Below are positions 25,766 to 34,111 of a stretch of DNA of 64,000 bases, in pieces (positions within the stretch are counted from its first letter, which is position 1; each line of letters starts with the position of its first letter). The notes beneath the pieces are model-generated. The model saw nothing but the letters and a program-made list of their open reading frames with translations. It made no database searches and was not told where the DNA came from. Origin of the DNA: Eubacterium coprostanoligenes. GTDB lineage: Bacteria > Bacillota > Clostridia > Oscillospirales > Acutalibacteraceae. The stretch spans positions 62,001 to 126,000 of the forward strand of contig NZ_FUWW01000003.1 in the NCBI RefSeq assembly GCF_900167205.1. Reading direction: 5' to 3'. The position numbers and the translations under genes are program-made.

Positions 25766-26105
25766 TTTGTATCACTCCCCTGCTGTCAATCACCAAGCCG
25801 TTGAGAACAATGTCGCCGTTGTTTTTAAGGATAATATAAGCACCGCCGAGTGAAGAAATTTTCACCTCACCGCTTTCAATGTCCTCATCTTTGCTCAATG
25901 CCCCAAGCACTACCGCACCGTCATTTGATTCAAGCATAATGACATCCTCATCAACCGGCGGAACGCTTTTGTATCCATACGGAGCATAACTGTCAATGTT
26001 TCGCCTTGTGACTGTCGCACCCGCTTCAAGCTGATTGTCCGACAATGTAACCTTGCCTTTTTCGGCAACCTCCTTTTCCGAAGTCGCCACAATTCTTTTA
26101 CTCAT
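25758..26105 (-). CDS. Baseplate V/XkdR-like protein
   Basis: A 115-residue protein with an OB-fold-like core (SVPPVDEDVIMLESNDGAVVLGAL) and a repeated beta segment (GGAYIILKNNGDIVLNGLVI) like the spike region of gpV proteins. The position between the XkdQ- and XkdS-like genes supports a hub/spike role. The start at ATG 26105 overlaps the XkdQ-like stop by 8 nt. Confidence 0.65.
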   Translation of the reverse strand: MSKRIVATSEKEVAEKGKVTLSDNQLEAGATVTRRNIDSYAPYGYKSVPPVDEDVIMLESNDGAVVLGALSKDEDIESGEVKISSLGGAYIILKNNGDIVLNGLVIDSRGVIQNE

Positions 26106-27051
26106 CCACATAGCTCATTTCCTCCAAATCCGGCACATAATTCACTTTTATCACCGTGCGTTCACCCGATGAATCAAAAATATGAGCAACACTGCTCGCA
26201 ACAGCTCTGTCAAAAATATCAAAGCCCTCAACATCCGCTTTTATTTCATCACACAAATCAATTTCGGCATATCCCTGCATTGCAAGTTCCCATCCGCAAT
26301 ACTCTGCATTTGCAGATGAAAACACGGATTTCAACGCAGTTTCTCTTTGCCAATCGGGCACGGTAGAAATATTGCGAATTTTTCGGGCGGTTATTTTCTT
26401 ATCACTCATAAGCCTGCTGACTCTGTGATAAATGTAATCGGTGGAATTACTGATTTTATAATCAATCTGCGACAAAGCATCGCCCCTGTTGATAATTCGT
26501 TTTGCAGAAATGAGCCGTTTTCTATCAAGATTCACAGTGTTTTTTGTATGCAAAAGAACAAGCTCGTTGTCAGGAGTTACCCTGATTTTTTCACCAGTAG
26601 CGGAGTACACAAAGCCATTCATTGCACCATAGAGAGATGTTCCCTTGCTCACCTGATAGCTAATATCACTATATATGCTTCCAAGATTATACTTGAATTC
26701 ATCACCTGCATTTATCTCAAACAAAGCCATTGCGCTTGGAGAAGTATAAGTAAACGGCTTCGCCTCGCTGTCTGTCAAAAGGCAGGCACTTGAACGGCAA
26801 TACAAAAAGCACACAATATGGCTTTTGTGCAAGGTTTCTCGCTGGGTGTCAACAAAACCGTTGAACACACATTTTCCGTCAAAAAATGCCTTTGCTCTGT
26901 ACGCTTCGGGAATTGTTGTGTTATTAATAAAGGTAATCCTCAAGCTGTCGCACGGTGCATCGGCATCTCTGCACAATTCATATGATTTAAGCTGTCCGAG
27001 TTCAATCTCGCAATCGTTCAAATCATACAAGGCAAATGTCAAATCAGCCAT
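26098..27051 (-). CDS. Phage late-control/hub protein, XkdQ-like
   Basis: A 317-residue homologue of the gpD/XkdQ hub family. The N-terminal beta sandwich contains SLRITFINNTTIPEAYRAKAF and GKCVFNGFVDTQRE; the C-terminal half includes RKIRNISTVPDW and AMQGYAEIDLCDEI. Length is close to XkdQ (about 325). It overlaps the LysM protein gene by 13 nt. Confidence 0.78.
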   Translation of the reverse strand: MADLTFALYDLNDCEIELGQLKSYELCRDADAPCDSLRITFINNTTIPEAYRAKAFFDGKCVFNGFVDTQRETLHKSHIVCFLYCRSSACLLTDSEAKPFTYTSPSAMALFEINAGDEFKYNLGSIYSDISYQVSKGTSLYGAMNGFVYSATGEKIRVTPDNELVLLHTKNTVNLDRKRLISAKRIINRGDALSQIDYKISNSTDYIYHRVSRLMSDKKITARKIRNISTVPDWQRETALKSVFSSANAEYCGWELAMQGYAEIDLCDEIKADVEGFDIFDRAVASSVAHIFDSSGERTVIKVNYVPDLEEMSYVDE

Positions 27052-27554
27052 ATTTTTTCACCCTCTCTGACAGCAAAAATATCGCCAATGTCGTTGCATT
27101 TTACAATAGACTCAATCTGAACTCCCGTTCTGCTTGCAATGTCAAAAAGATTTTCGTTTTCAAGCGCATATGTATATCCCATGCTATGTTCTTCGCTTTT
27201 TGTATTGCACTCTTGCGTGAATTCAAAAGAATACTCCACCCTGTCTTTTCCGCTCGAATACGATATATCAAGCGATGTAAAGAGCATTTTTATAGGCACA
27301 CTGTTTGGCAAAAATAAATAATCACTGCCCTTTTTATTGAAAACACGCACAAGTTCAAAAGCCTTGACTGCCGAATCTCCGCCGGTCAAATACCCTTTGC
27401 CCGAAACGACAACGCAACTTCTGCCGTTTTCCTTGCAAATCTGTTCGTCATAAACCGTATTGTATTTTGTTGTGCCCTTGTTCATAGAAATCTTAATATC
27501 CTTTGGATTAATATCGAAATCAAATCCCTTATAGCTCATTTTCATAAACTGCAA
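27039..27554 (-). CDS. LysM-domain phage tail protein, XkdP-like
   Basis: A protein of about 171 residues with an N-terminal beta-rich domain (YKGFDFDINPKDIKI, a pattern typical of XkdP) and a C-terminal LysM-like module (ENENLFDIASRTG to VREGEKIWLI). XkdP normally lies after the tape-measure gene; here that gene is missing. The start is uncertain: TTG at 27554 has AGAGGTG at 6-nt spacing, GTG at 27563 lies inside that site and ATG at 27545 is also in frame. Confidence 0.72.
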   Translation of the reverse strand: MQFMKMSYKGFDFDINPKDIKISMNKGTTKYNTVYDEQICKENGRSCVVVSGKGYLTGGDSAVKAFELVRVFNKKGSDYLFLPNSVPIKMLFTSLDISYSSGKDRVEYSFEFTQECNTKSEEHSMGYTYALENENLFDIASRTGVQIESIVKCNDIGDIFAVREGEKIWLI

Positions 27555-27555
27555 A

Positions 27556-27660
27556 TCAATCACCTCTCACATTGTTGTCATATCGTCTTGAATCAAGCAT
27601 AATGTAATCGCTCAACTCTTCAGCTTCATTGCGACCAATCACATCATTTTCATTTTTCAT
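27556..27660 (-). CDS. 34-residue ORF at the missing tail-tube position
   Basis: The reading frame starts ATG at 27660, overlaps the stop of the upstream gene as ATGA, has GGAG 9 nt upstream and encodes 34 mostly charged residues (NDVIGRNEAEELSDYI, then MLDSRRYD). It ends just before the LysM gene. In PBSX-like clusters the sheath, tube, chaperone and tape-measure genes occupy this interval. It may be a remnant of one of these or a genuine small protein; I do not recognise a family. Confidence 0.55.
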   Translation of the reverse strand: MKNENDVIGRNEAEELSDYIMLDSRRYDNNVRGD

Positions 27661-28061
27661 ACATTACTCTCCTTTGTATAGGCAAGCGAAAATGTGAATG
27701 TCGCCTTCATTTTGTAACACTCTGCCGAAGAAGCCTTAACAATTGACGAAAGTTTAATTCCGCAAATCTTCTCGCTCATAATTGCCCTGACAATTTTTTC
27801 CATATCATCAAAAGCAATCGGAGAACCAAATTCATACGGTACAAAAAGGTCAATGTCAATCGCATATTTCCCAAAAAAGTTTTCATTATCAACACTTATA
27901 CTTTCCAAATCAAGTTCACCCGGAGAAATTGCAGCAATCTTTTTGCTGATTTTTGTTTGCTTTCTTGCATAAGGACAAGCCTTTATAAAACTGATTCCCT
28001 CAAGTTCTTTTTTCGATTTTAACAAATTAAGCAAAGCGTCTGTTTCATCATCCAAATACAT
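27657..28061 (-). CDS. Phage tail terminator/XkdJ-like protein
   Basis: A 134-residue protein with the pattern LLNLLKSKKELEGISFIKACPYARKQT and IDIDLFVPYEFGS, followed by FSLAYTKE at the end, consistent with head-tail completion or tail terminator proteins. Assignment is by position after the connector genes. It overlaps the next upstream gene by 14 nt and couples to the 34-aa ORF. Confidence 0.55.
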   Translation of the reverse strand: MYLDDETDALLNLLKSKKELEGISFIKACPYARKQTKISKKIAAISPGELDLESISVDNENFFGKYAIDIDLFVPYEFGSPIAFDDMEKIVRAIMSEKICGIKLSSIVKASSAECYKMKATFTFSLAYTKESNV

Positions 28062-28410
28062 CCTTATCCCCCTTTACAGCCTCACGAAGCACCGCCGTAT
28101 AGTAAAGAATTTCATCACCGATAACAACGGCACTCGATTTGATAAAATAATAATCCGTGCCCATAAGAGTCAAGATGTCATCTCTGCCAAAGCCTGTTAC
28201 ATCAAGCGTAAAAATGCCGATAATATAGTTCTTTTGATTAAATCCTATGTCTGTCGGATAAGCCTCAAATCTGACCTTATCTCTTCTCCACAGCTGTTCA
28301 GCCATCACCCTTGAGGTGATGACCGAACCGTTTTTAGTTGTAATTGTACAGCTGTGCGAATACTTTTCTATCATCGGCATAACCGCCTTTGAAAGATTGT
28401 TTAACTGCAT
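28048..28410 (-). CDS. Phage head-tail connector-like protein (XkdI position)
   Basis: A 120-residue protein, beta-rich, with KYSHSCTITTKNGSVIT near the N terminus and GFGRDDILTLMGTDYYFI in the middle. The position between the capsid-proximal connector and the tail terminator candidate suggests a head closure or connector role; the sequence alone is not diagnostic. Confidence 0.5.
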   Translation of the reverse strand: MQLNNLSKAVMPMIEKYSHSCTITTKNGSVITSRVMAEQLWRRDKVRFEAYPTDIGFNQKNYIIGIFTLDVTGFGRDDILTLMGTDYYFIKSSAVVIGDEILYYTAVLREAVKGDKDVFG

Positions 28411-28412
28411 TA

Positions 28413-28763
28413 TTACACCTCTCTGAAATAAAAACTCTTATCCGCAACCAAATGCGAAATTGATGCACACGCATCATCAAGCAGAGCCTTTGCATTTTTC
28501 ACGGCATTTCCGTTAGTTGATGAAGTGATTGAAACATCTCCCGCTTTAAAAGACGAAATTTCGCTGTCGCCCGAAGCAAGTGCAATCTGATAATTGGTCT
28601 TTGTCGCAACAAAGTATTCAAGGAGTGCCTCGTCGCTTTCGTCATATTCGTTTTCTGCAAACGGGCGCTTATTTATTTCAACAAGAGAAGAATATTTCTT
28701 CACTTCATCCTCTGTGAAATTGCCGATTGCACGCAAAATTTCAAGCACTTTTTCTGTGTTCAT
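28413..28763 (-). CDS. Phage head-tail connector-like protein (XkdH position)
   Basis: A 116-residue mostly helical protein (NTEKVLEILRAIGNFTEDEVKKY, then SDEALLEYFVATKTNYQIALASG) directly after the major capsid gene (2-nt gap). This is the position and fold type of HK97 gp6-like connector proteins. Confidence 0.55.
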   Translation of the reverse strand: MNTEKVLEILRAIGNFTEDEVKKYSSLVEINKRPFAENEYDESDEALLEYFVATKTNYQIALASGDSEISSFKAGDVSITSSTNGNAVKNAKALLDDACASISHLVADKSFYFREV

Positions 28764-28765
28764 AA

Positions 28766-29764
28766 TTAAACCTTCGGGTCAATTACAACGCACGCTTCAT
28801 CAATAATTCTGTTAAAGCCTGCCGTAGCCGTAACTGTTGCTCTTTCGATTTGACGGTCGATAAGTTTGTCAAAGTCTGTAACAACTTCACCAAACTGAAC
28901 CTTTTCCAACGCAAAGCGTTTGTCAAGTGCAAAAATTCTTTTTTCAAGGAGTTCAGACTTGCTAAACAAAAACTTTGCGCCAAACGGAGTAACAAGATTG
29001 CCTGTGCCGTGGAAGTCGTGTCCTGCCGTTGCGTCTTTGAATTCCGGAATGTTAATAATGTCAACAAAAGCCATAGGTCCGGCAATAATCGCATCAAAAT
29101 TATATGGAGAAAGCAATGCATACAAATTTGCAAAGTCATTGTAACCAATCTTATCCACAGCCTCTGAAATAACATTTCGTGTATCGTCTGTGTCAATTGT
29201 TCGAATTACCTGCTCAAGCTGACAAGTATTGATATAATTACCGATTTGCTTGAGCATGATGGCAAACAAATCAAGTCGCTGTGACTTAATAGACTCATAT
29301 GATGCAACAATAGTTCTACCCGATTTCTTGAGCTTGGTAAGAGAATGCTTTACCTTAATTTCCGTTTCAGGAATAAATGAGCCCTCGTTGATATAATCAA
29401 TCGAACCATTTCTGTCAATTGATTTACAATAAACAGAGCGATAATCAAGCGAATCAATAATTGTGGTTGTTGCAATCATATCATCAATGATATTGTTTGT
29501 GTTGATGGCCGCCTCTACCGAACGCTTGATGTATTCCGGAAACAAGACAGCCGAATCAGATGTCTGGAAGAATTTTGAAACCGGGTCAGAATTTCCTCCC
29601 TTTACCTTAATGTCAAATCTCTTGAGCTGACGCTCATATGCGTCAAGACCCTCAAGTTCTGTACCCTTATAATTTTCACTTGGGTCAATTTCTTCAAGTG
29701 ACTTTGTAAAGCCCTTTTCAGAAGTATAAAGACCCTTATCAAGTCTTAATGTATCAAATGTCAC
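28766..29764 (-). CDS. Phage major capsid protein (XkdG-like)
   Basis: A 332-residue protein of the HK97-fold capsid family as used by PBSX-like phages. Features are VLFPEYIKRSVEAAIN near residue 75, SGRTIVASYESIKSQRLDLF near 147 and FDKLIDRQIERATVT near the C terminus. No in-frame defects. The good GGAGGA before the ATG predicts strong translation, as expected for a capsid gene. Confidence 0.82.
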   Translation of the reverse strand: MTFDTLRLDKGLYTSEKGFTKSLEEIDPSENYKGTELEGLDAYERQLKRFDIKVKGGNSDPVSKFFQTSDSAVLFPEYIKRSVEAAINTNNIIDDMIATTTIIDSLDYRSVYCKSIDRNGSIDYINEGSFIPETEIKVKHSLTKLKKSGRTIVASYESIKSQRLDLFAIMLKQIGNYINTCQLEQVIRTIDTDDTRNVISEAVDKIGYNDFANLYALLSPYNFDAIIAGPMAFVDIINIPEFKDATAGHDFHGTGNLVTPFGAKFLFSKSELLEKRIFALDKRFALEKVQFGEVVTDFDKLIDRQIERATVTATAGFNRIIDEACVVIDPKV

Positions 29765-29781
29765 AATTTGTCCTCCTTATA

Positions 29782-30135
29782 TTAAAGTATAATTCCCGCA
29801 CGGGCGTCCGGTCTGCTAACCCAAAGAACAGTTACATACGGAGCTTCGGCATTTGCAGAATATTGAACATAGCCACGCTTGTTCATAATAAGTTTTGAGT
29901 ACATTTGCAAAACTTCACCGGCGAATTTAATCTCGGCGTATCCGCTCACCTGAACTGTAAAAAACGAATCATTAACACCGACAACAATGCCCAAAAACGG
30001 CTTGCCGACGCCTGCCAAAATAACATAGCCGTTTTCATCAGCCCTTACAAAATCGCCGATTTTAATATCACAATGGCCCATATCTTCAGCCTGCATTGTG
30101 ATACATTTTGTTTTAAATCCCTTATAAGAAACCAT
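29782..30135 (-). CDS. Capsid decoration-like small protein
   Basis: A 117-residue beta-rich protein between protease and capsid genes (KIGDFVRADENGYVILAG, VVGVNDSFFTVQVSGYAEI, RGYVQYSANAEAPYVTVLWV). This position and composition match capsid stabilising or decoration proteins (DUF2190-like). GGAGG precedes the ATG. Confidence 0.6.
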   Translation of the reverse strand: MVSYKGFKTKCITMQAEDMGHCDIKIGDFVRADENGYVILAGVGKPFLGIVVGVNDSFFTVQVSGYAEIKFAGEVLQMYSKLIMNKRGYVQYSANAEAPYVTVLWVSRPDARAGIIL

Positions 30136-30146
30136 AATTTTTCCTC

Positions 30147-31103
30147 CTAAATTCTAAATTGCGAAAAGTCATTCGCTTTGCTCTCAACTGCCTGTGCAAG
30201 TTGAGGCTTGATTTTTGTTTTTGCTTCGCTTTTCTTCATTCCGTCACGAAAACCAATAAGTTCCTTTGCCGTCATAACAGCAGTAACGGATGAAAAAAGC
30301 TTTGAATCCATATCAGGAAATGCTGACTTAAACAAATCAACAACCTCCTTTGAAAGACTCTTTTTGTATTCCTCGCCGAGAGTCGCCTCATCCTTTAGAC
30401 CCTCGATGTAGGTATTCAATCTGCTTGCTTCCGACTTTGTGAGAGTAACACCGTCACCCGAAGCAATGCTTTTGATAATATCCTGCATATTTTTCTCCTT
30501 TGCATTTTCAAAAGATTTGGTAACCCCTGCTTCTCGCTGTGCCGGAACTGCAACAAACGAGAACTCATAGGCATCTCTTGCACCACTCAAAATGTTGAAG
30601 CAGAGTTGACCGCCGTAGCTTTTGCCGGGAATATGTTCGCATCTGCCGTGGCGATTGTCCGTGTCACAAATTGAACAAACAGCCTTTTCAACACTGCAAG
30701 AAACAGAAACTTCTTTCTTTATTCCCGCATCAATCTCGGCAATAAGTTCTCTGTTTTCATCATTTTTGAGCATATACGCTCTCGCCTTAAGGGTATAGAA
30801 ATCGTCGCCGTCGGCAGTTTTCTTGCCGTCAACTCTTTCAACCCAAGCGTCAAAAACTCTTGCCTTTTGATTTTCGGCTTTCATAGAATGGTCAAAAATG
30901 CCTGTTTTGCCGACAAAATATTCTGCAAGCTGATTGAGAGTGGCAACAGAAAACTTTTCAAAATCTCGGTCAATATCGTTGTTGCAAAGGTCAACATTAA
31001 AAATATAAACCTCGTCAGCCGACATTTCTCGTCTTGAGAATTGACCGATTTTTTTCATATCCTCATCATTCGGAGCACTCTTTTGAATCAAAGCATCTGT
31101 CAT
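30147..31103 (-). CDS. XkdF-like prohead protease/scaffold protein
   Basis: A 318-residue protein. The N-terminal two-thirds resemble prohead proteases (DIDRDFEKFSVATLNQLAEYF, GIFDHSMKAENQKARVFDAWVE, EFSFVAVPAQREAG); a cysteine/histidine cluster (CSICDTDNRHGRCEH) could bind metal. The C-terminal 110 residues are charged and helical like a scaffold. Such protease-scaffold fusions precede the capsid gene. It overlaps the portal gene by 4 nt. Confidence 0.7.
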   Translation of the reverse strand: MTDALIQKSAPNDEDMKKIGQFSRREMSADEVYIFNVDLCNNDIDRDFEKFSVATLNQLAEYFVGKTGIFDHSMKAENQKARVFDAWVERVDGKKTADGDDFYTLKARAYMLKNDENRELIAEIDAGIKKEVSVSCSVEKAVCSICDTDNRHGRCEHIPGKSYGGQLCFNILSGARDAYEFSFVAVPAQREAGVTKSFENAKEKNMQDIIKSIASGDGVTLTKSEASRLNTYIEGLKDEATLGEEYKKSLSKEVVDLFKSAFPDMDSKLFSSVTAVMTAKELIGFRDGMKKSEAKTKIKPQLAQAVESKANDFSQFRI

Positions 31104-32251
31104 TGATTTACCTCCTCTGCTAATTTGTCTGCTTGAGCATTATAAAGTCGAGCCTGCGCTATTTGAATTTCGTCCTGCAAGGTTATATCCGTCCAACGAA
31201 CATCAACGCTTTTGTAAACGCCAAGCGTTGCCAAATAAGTCTCACCGATTTTTTTGATAATCGGAGTGATAATTCTGCGATACGCTTTAAGTTCCGTTGT
31301 CAAAATATCCGCCTGCTGTTGGCTCATTCTTTCTGTTGTGGACCACGAAAGTCCAAACATATACGGCATAAGTCCCGTCTTTGCAATAATCTGCTCAAGC
31401 ATTTGACGAACAGGAATTTCGCTGTCGAGAATTTGATTGTCTGCGCCGATTACGCTGACCTTAACATCACCGACCGCCACAAAATCCTTGACGGTTTCGG
31501 TACTGCTCATTGCGTCTTTCCACGCTCTCGCCATTTGATTGGCACGCTCCTTTGCAAATGCCTTGTCCAAACTGTCACCCTGCGGTTTGTATGTAACGGC
31601 ATAACGCAAATTTCCAAGTCGTTGCCAATTTGTGCCTATTGTGTTGTAAATTTTCAGCAAAATATCCGATACAAACGGCAGTCCTCGGAGCAAACTTGTG
31701 CCCAAGATTTCTCCCGGTTCGGGATTGAGCACCGAGAACAGAATCCGCTCTTGATGTGCAAACGGCGTTTGACTGTTCATATGACCCGAGCAGAAAATTA
31801 AATCCATATCGTTGTCTGCCCTTTTTACACTCACACATCCAAGCTCACCGTTGTACAGAGCATAAAAGCCGTGCTCATCAGCTACCATTTCACCGATTGC
31901 AGTGCCATAAGTCAAAAGCTGATTCATAAAATTATCAACAAACGACTGTATTCCGCACTGGTTGCCACTGACATTGACAGAAGAAAAAAATCTGTTCATA
32001 TCATCATTTAATCTGTCGTCACCGCAGTCCAATTCAAAGCCACCCATAAGACGCACGATTTTGTTAATTGCACTGTCAATAATCGGCACGCCCTCTCTGA
32101 TGGAGCGATAAACCCTGTTATTTGCTTCAACAAGCGGAGTGTAGTTGCCAAGATACCTAAACGGATGGCAATTCTTGCCCGCCGTTTGAACCGAAGCAGT
32201 TGCAACGGCATCGGATGAACCATTATTTTTGTTTTTGCCGAATATACTCAA
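31100..32251 (-). CDS. Phage portal protein (XkdE-like)
   Basis: A 383-residue portal: SIREGVPIIDSAINKIVRLMGG near residue 50, a GTAIGEMVADEHGFYALYNG segment near 115 and the helical wing/stem region with FGLSWSTTERMSQQQADILT near 300. It is shorter than XkdE (about 480) but without a frameshift. Translation starts at TTG with AAAGGA 9 nt upstream. It follows the large terminase gene by 4 nt. Confidence 0.82.
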   Translation of the reverse strand: MSIFGKNKNNGSSDAVATASVQTAGKNCHPFRYLGNYTPLVEANNRVYRSIREGVPIIDSAINKIVRLMGGFELDCGDDRLNDDMNRFFSSVNVSGNQCGIQSFVDNFMNQLLTYGTAIGEMVADEHGFYALYNGELGCVSVKRADNDMDLIFCSGHMNSQTPFAHQERILFSVLNPEPGEILGTSLLRGLPFVSDILLKIYNTIGTNWQRLGNLRYAVTYKPQGDSLDKAFAKERANQMARAWKDAMSSTETVKDFVAVGDVKVSVIGADNQILDSEIPVRQMLEQIIAKTGLMPYMFGLSWSTTERMSQQQADILTTELKAYRRIITPIIKKIGETYLATLGVYKSVDVRWTDITLQDEIQIAQARLYNAQADKLAEEVNQ

Positions 32252-32255
32252 GGCT

Positions 32256-33509
32256 TCACATCCTTTCTACTGCAATAGAAAACGCACAGTCATCGCTCCT
32301 CATATCAAGAACGGTGTTAACAAAATACCGTATGTCGTCCATTGCGTGATCATTTTCCTTTTTAGGTGCGTCACGTTTTATGTCGTTATCCCAACGATAT
32401 ATCGAAAATTCCCTTATCGTGTCGGTGCAAACGGGAGATATAAATATCTCATTCTGCTTCAAAGCCATACAAACTCTGTTTATGCCGTTGAGCACATCGT
32501 TTTCAGCCTTGATGACAGTAAATTCACCGTGACGGCGCACCGTTTCAATAAACGAGGCTGCTGACGGGTCAACTATCAGAGCCGTTATAGATTTGTCCCC
32601 GACAAGCTCTTTCAGATGACCGTAATATTCCTCATCCGTCAGCTGAACACCTTTCTCTCTTGATGAATGATAATATTCATTCACCCTGTACCAGCCGTCA
32701 TCACCTTTGCCCCAAAGCCCAAGCGAAAACGGATTGACAGTGCCGTAGTCACAGCTGAGATAATATTCGCTGAACGAGTCTGCCGTTTTAATATGCTTTT
32801 CAGGAGAAAACATCGGATAAACCAAACCGTCTGCGGCAACCCATTTTCCCTCAACAAAGCGTTCGTAGAACGCACCTGTGTAAAGTTTTTGGTATCGACT
32901 TTTGATTTTTGGCGAAAGTGACGGATTGTCGTCCATAGTAAAATGAAGATAAAGCATATTCTTTTCATCAGCCTTTTTAATCCACTCATTGTAAAACCAA
33001 TGAAAAGGATGCTCGGGATTGCAGTTGAACCAAAATCGTGAACCCTCAAGCGAGCACCTTGCAAGCGCCTGCTCAACAAAAGAACGAGGCATCAATGCAA
33101 CTTCGTCAAAAAGGACACCGCCCAAGGTCATACCCTGAATCAGAGAAGCAGAACTTTCATCCCTGCCACCAAAGATATAAAATCTGTTTTTGACGCTTCC
33201 TCTTTGAATTTCGAGCATATTCTTGCTGATTTTCTCCGTAACATTGAAGCCAAGCGATTTAAGCATCGGTATCATCGGAGTAACAACATTTCGCCTGAGC
33301 GAACTTATCGTTTTGCCACACAATGCAAATGAAGTGTCGTTGAAAGCATAAAATGCCCAAAACACAAACGACAGCGACATGCAAAGCGTTTTGCCCGACC
33401 TCACCGCACCGTCACAAATAATTCCGTTTTTGGCGCTGTATTTACTGCCTGCGCACCACCAATTAAGCGTTTGAAGCTGTTTTTGCGAAAACGGAAAAAA
33501 CTTAACCAT
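32256..33509 (-). CDS. Phage terminase large subunit (XtmB-like)
   Basis: The packaging ATPase/nuclease of PBSX type, about 417 residues. Walker A (GAVRSGKTL) lies near residue 35, Walker B (GGVLFDEVAL) near 130, and nuclease-domain acidic residues in YLSCDYGTVNPFSLGLWG near 255 and LIVDPSAASF near 315. The motor and nuclease motifs look intact. The start at ATG 33509 has GAGGAAG and overlaps the upstream gene; 16 in-frame codons further upstream lie inside that gene. Confidence 0.9.
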   Translation of the reverse strand: MVKFFPFSQKQLQTLNWWCAGSKYSAKNGIICDGAVRSGKTLCMSLSFVFWAFYAFNDTSFALCGKTISSLRRNVVTPMIPMLKSLGFNVTEKISKNMLEIQRGSVKNRFYIFGGRDESSASLIQGMTLGGVLFDEVALMPRSFVEQALARCSLEGSRFWFNCNPEHPFHWFYNEWIKKADEKNMLYLHFTMDDNPSLSPKIKSRYQKLYTGAFYERFVEGKWVAADGLVYPMFSPEKHIKTADSFSEYYLSCDYGTVNPFSLGLWGKGDDGWYRVNEYYHSSREKGVQLTDEEYYGHLKELVGDKSITALIVDPSAASFIETVRRHGEFTVIKAENDVLNGINRVCMALKQNEIFISPVCTDTIREFSIYRWDNDIKRDAPKKENDHAMDDIRYFVNTVLDMRSDDCAFSIAVERM

Positions 33510-33825
33510 TGCCAACTTCCTCGGCGTTATTTTGCGCACTCTTTTCAAGTGCTTCATAAAAGCTCAAGCCGTTTTCCTGCCTTTCGCCGTTGTTTTCAAT
33601 CAGCTTTTCAAACGCCTTTATGCGGTCAAAAAACTTGATTTCCATTCCTCCGCCCTTCGGCCGTTTTATCTCGCTCACATTGATGAGTTTCAGCTTCGGG
33701 AGTTTCTGCATAATTTCGTCTTCGCTCATAAAAAGAAGTTTCACCGCATCACAGCACGAGCCAAATGCAAGCTCGGTCAACCCCTTTTCAATTTGTTCTT
33801 CAAGCGTCATCTTTTTCTTCGCCAT
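33502..33825 (-). CDS. Probable small terminase subunit
   Basis: A 107-residue helical, charged protein (TLEEQIEKGLTELAFGSCCDAV, MSEDEIMQKLPKLKLINVSEI, RIKAFEKLIENNG) immediately upstream of the large terminase gene. Position and composition suggest the DNA-recognition subunit (XtmA role), although a classical helix-turn-helix is not obvious. It is the first gene of the cluster, with GAGGTG before the ATG. Confidence 0.55.
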   Translation of the reverse strand: MAKKKMTLEEQIEKGLTELAFGSCCDAVKLLFMSEDEIMQKLPKLKLINVSEIKRPKGGGMEIKFFDRIKAFEKLIENNGERQENGLSFYEALEKSAQNNAEEVGNG

Positions 33826-34083
33826 TTTTTCACCTCAAGTCGATATTTCGAAAGTGTTTGTTGACCTGTCGTCACAAAACCCTTTCACCTATAGGCTGAA
33901 AACGGCGTTTTTATTCACTGTTTCTGTATAATTCGCCCCAAAAATCGCAAAATAAATTTGTTTTTCATCATTTATTCAATCAAACTGTATATCCCTGCAA
34001 AACGGTAGGCATTGATTTCAAAGATTTATGAAAAATTCAATAAAATTTTGTACAAGCCTGTTGTAATGTAAAAAATCAAATGA
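33826..34083. other. Intergenic region upstream of the PBSX-like cluster
   Basis: About 260 nt between the leftward phage cluster and the rightward small membrane protein. The minus-strand promoter of the cluster must lie here, but I see only weak candidates (a TATAC-type -10 near 33925). No integrase, attachment site, repressor or tRNA is visible. Confidence 0.4.
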
Positions 34084-34089
34084 TATAAT
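34061..34089 (+). promoter_or_regulatory. Promoter of the small membrane protein gene
   Basis: TTGTAA (34061-34066) and a perfect TATAAT (34084-34089) are separated by 17 nt. The AAGGAGGTG ribosome-binding site begins only 8 nt after the -10, so the leader is very short. Confidence 0.65.
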
Positions 34090-34111
34090 CATAAAAAAGG
34101 AGGTGACGCCC

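Noticed and set aside
31133-31801. 222-codon plus-strand ORF within the phage cluster
   Set aside because: It is antisense to the clear portal gene, with no ribosome-binding site and shadow-like composition.
23831-33825. Complete inducible prophage
   Set aside because: No integrase, repressor, replication, tail-tube, tape-measure or lysis genes and no attachment repeats were found at the borders.
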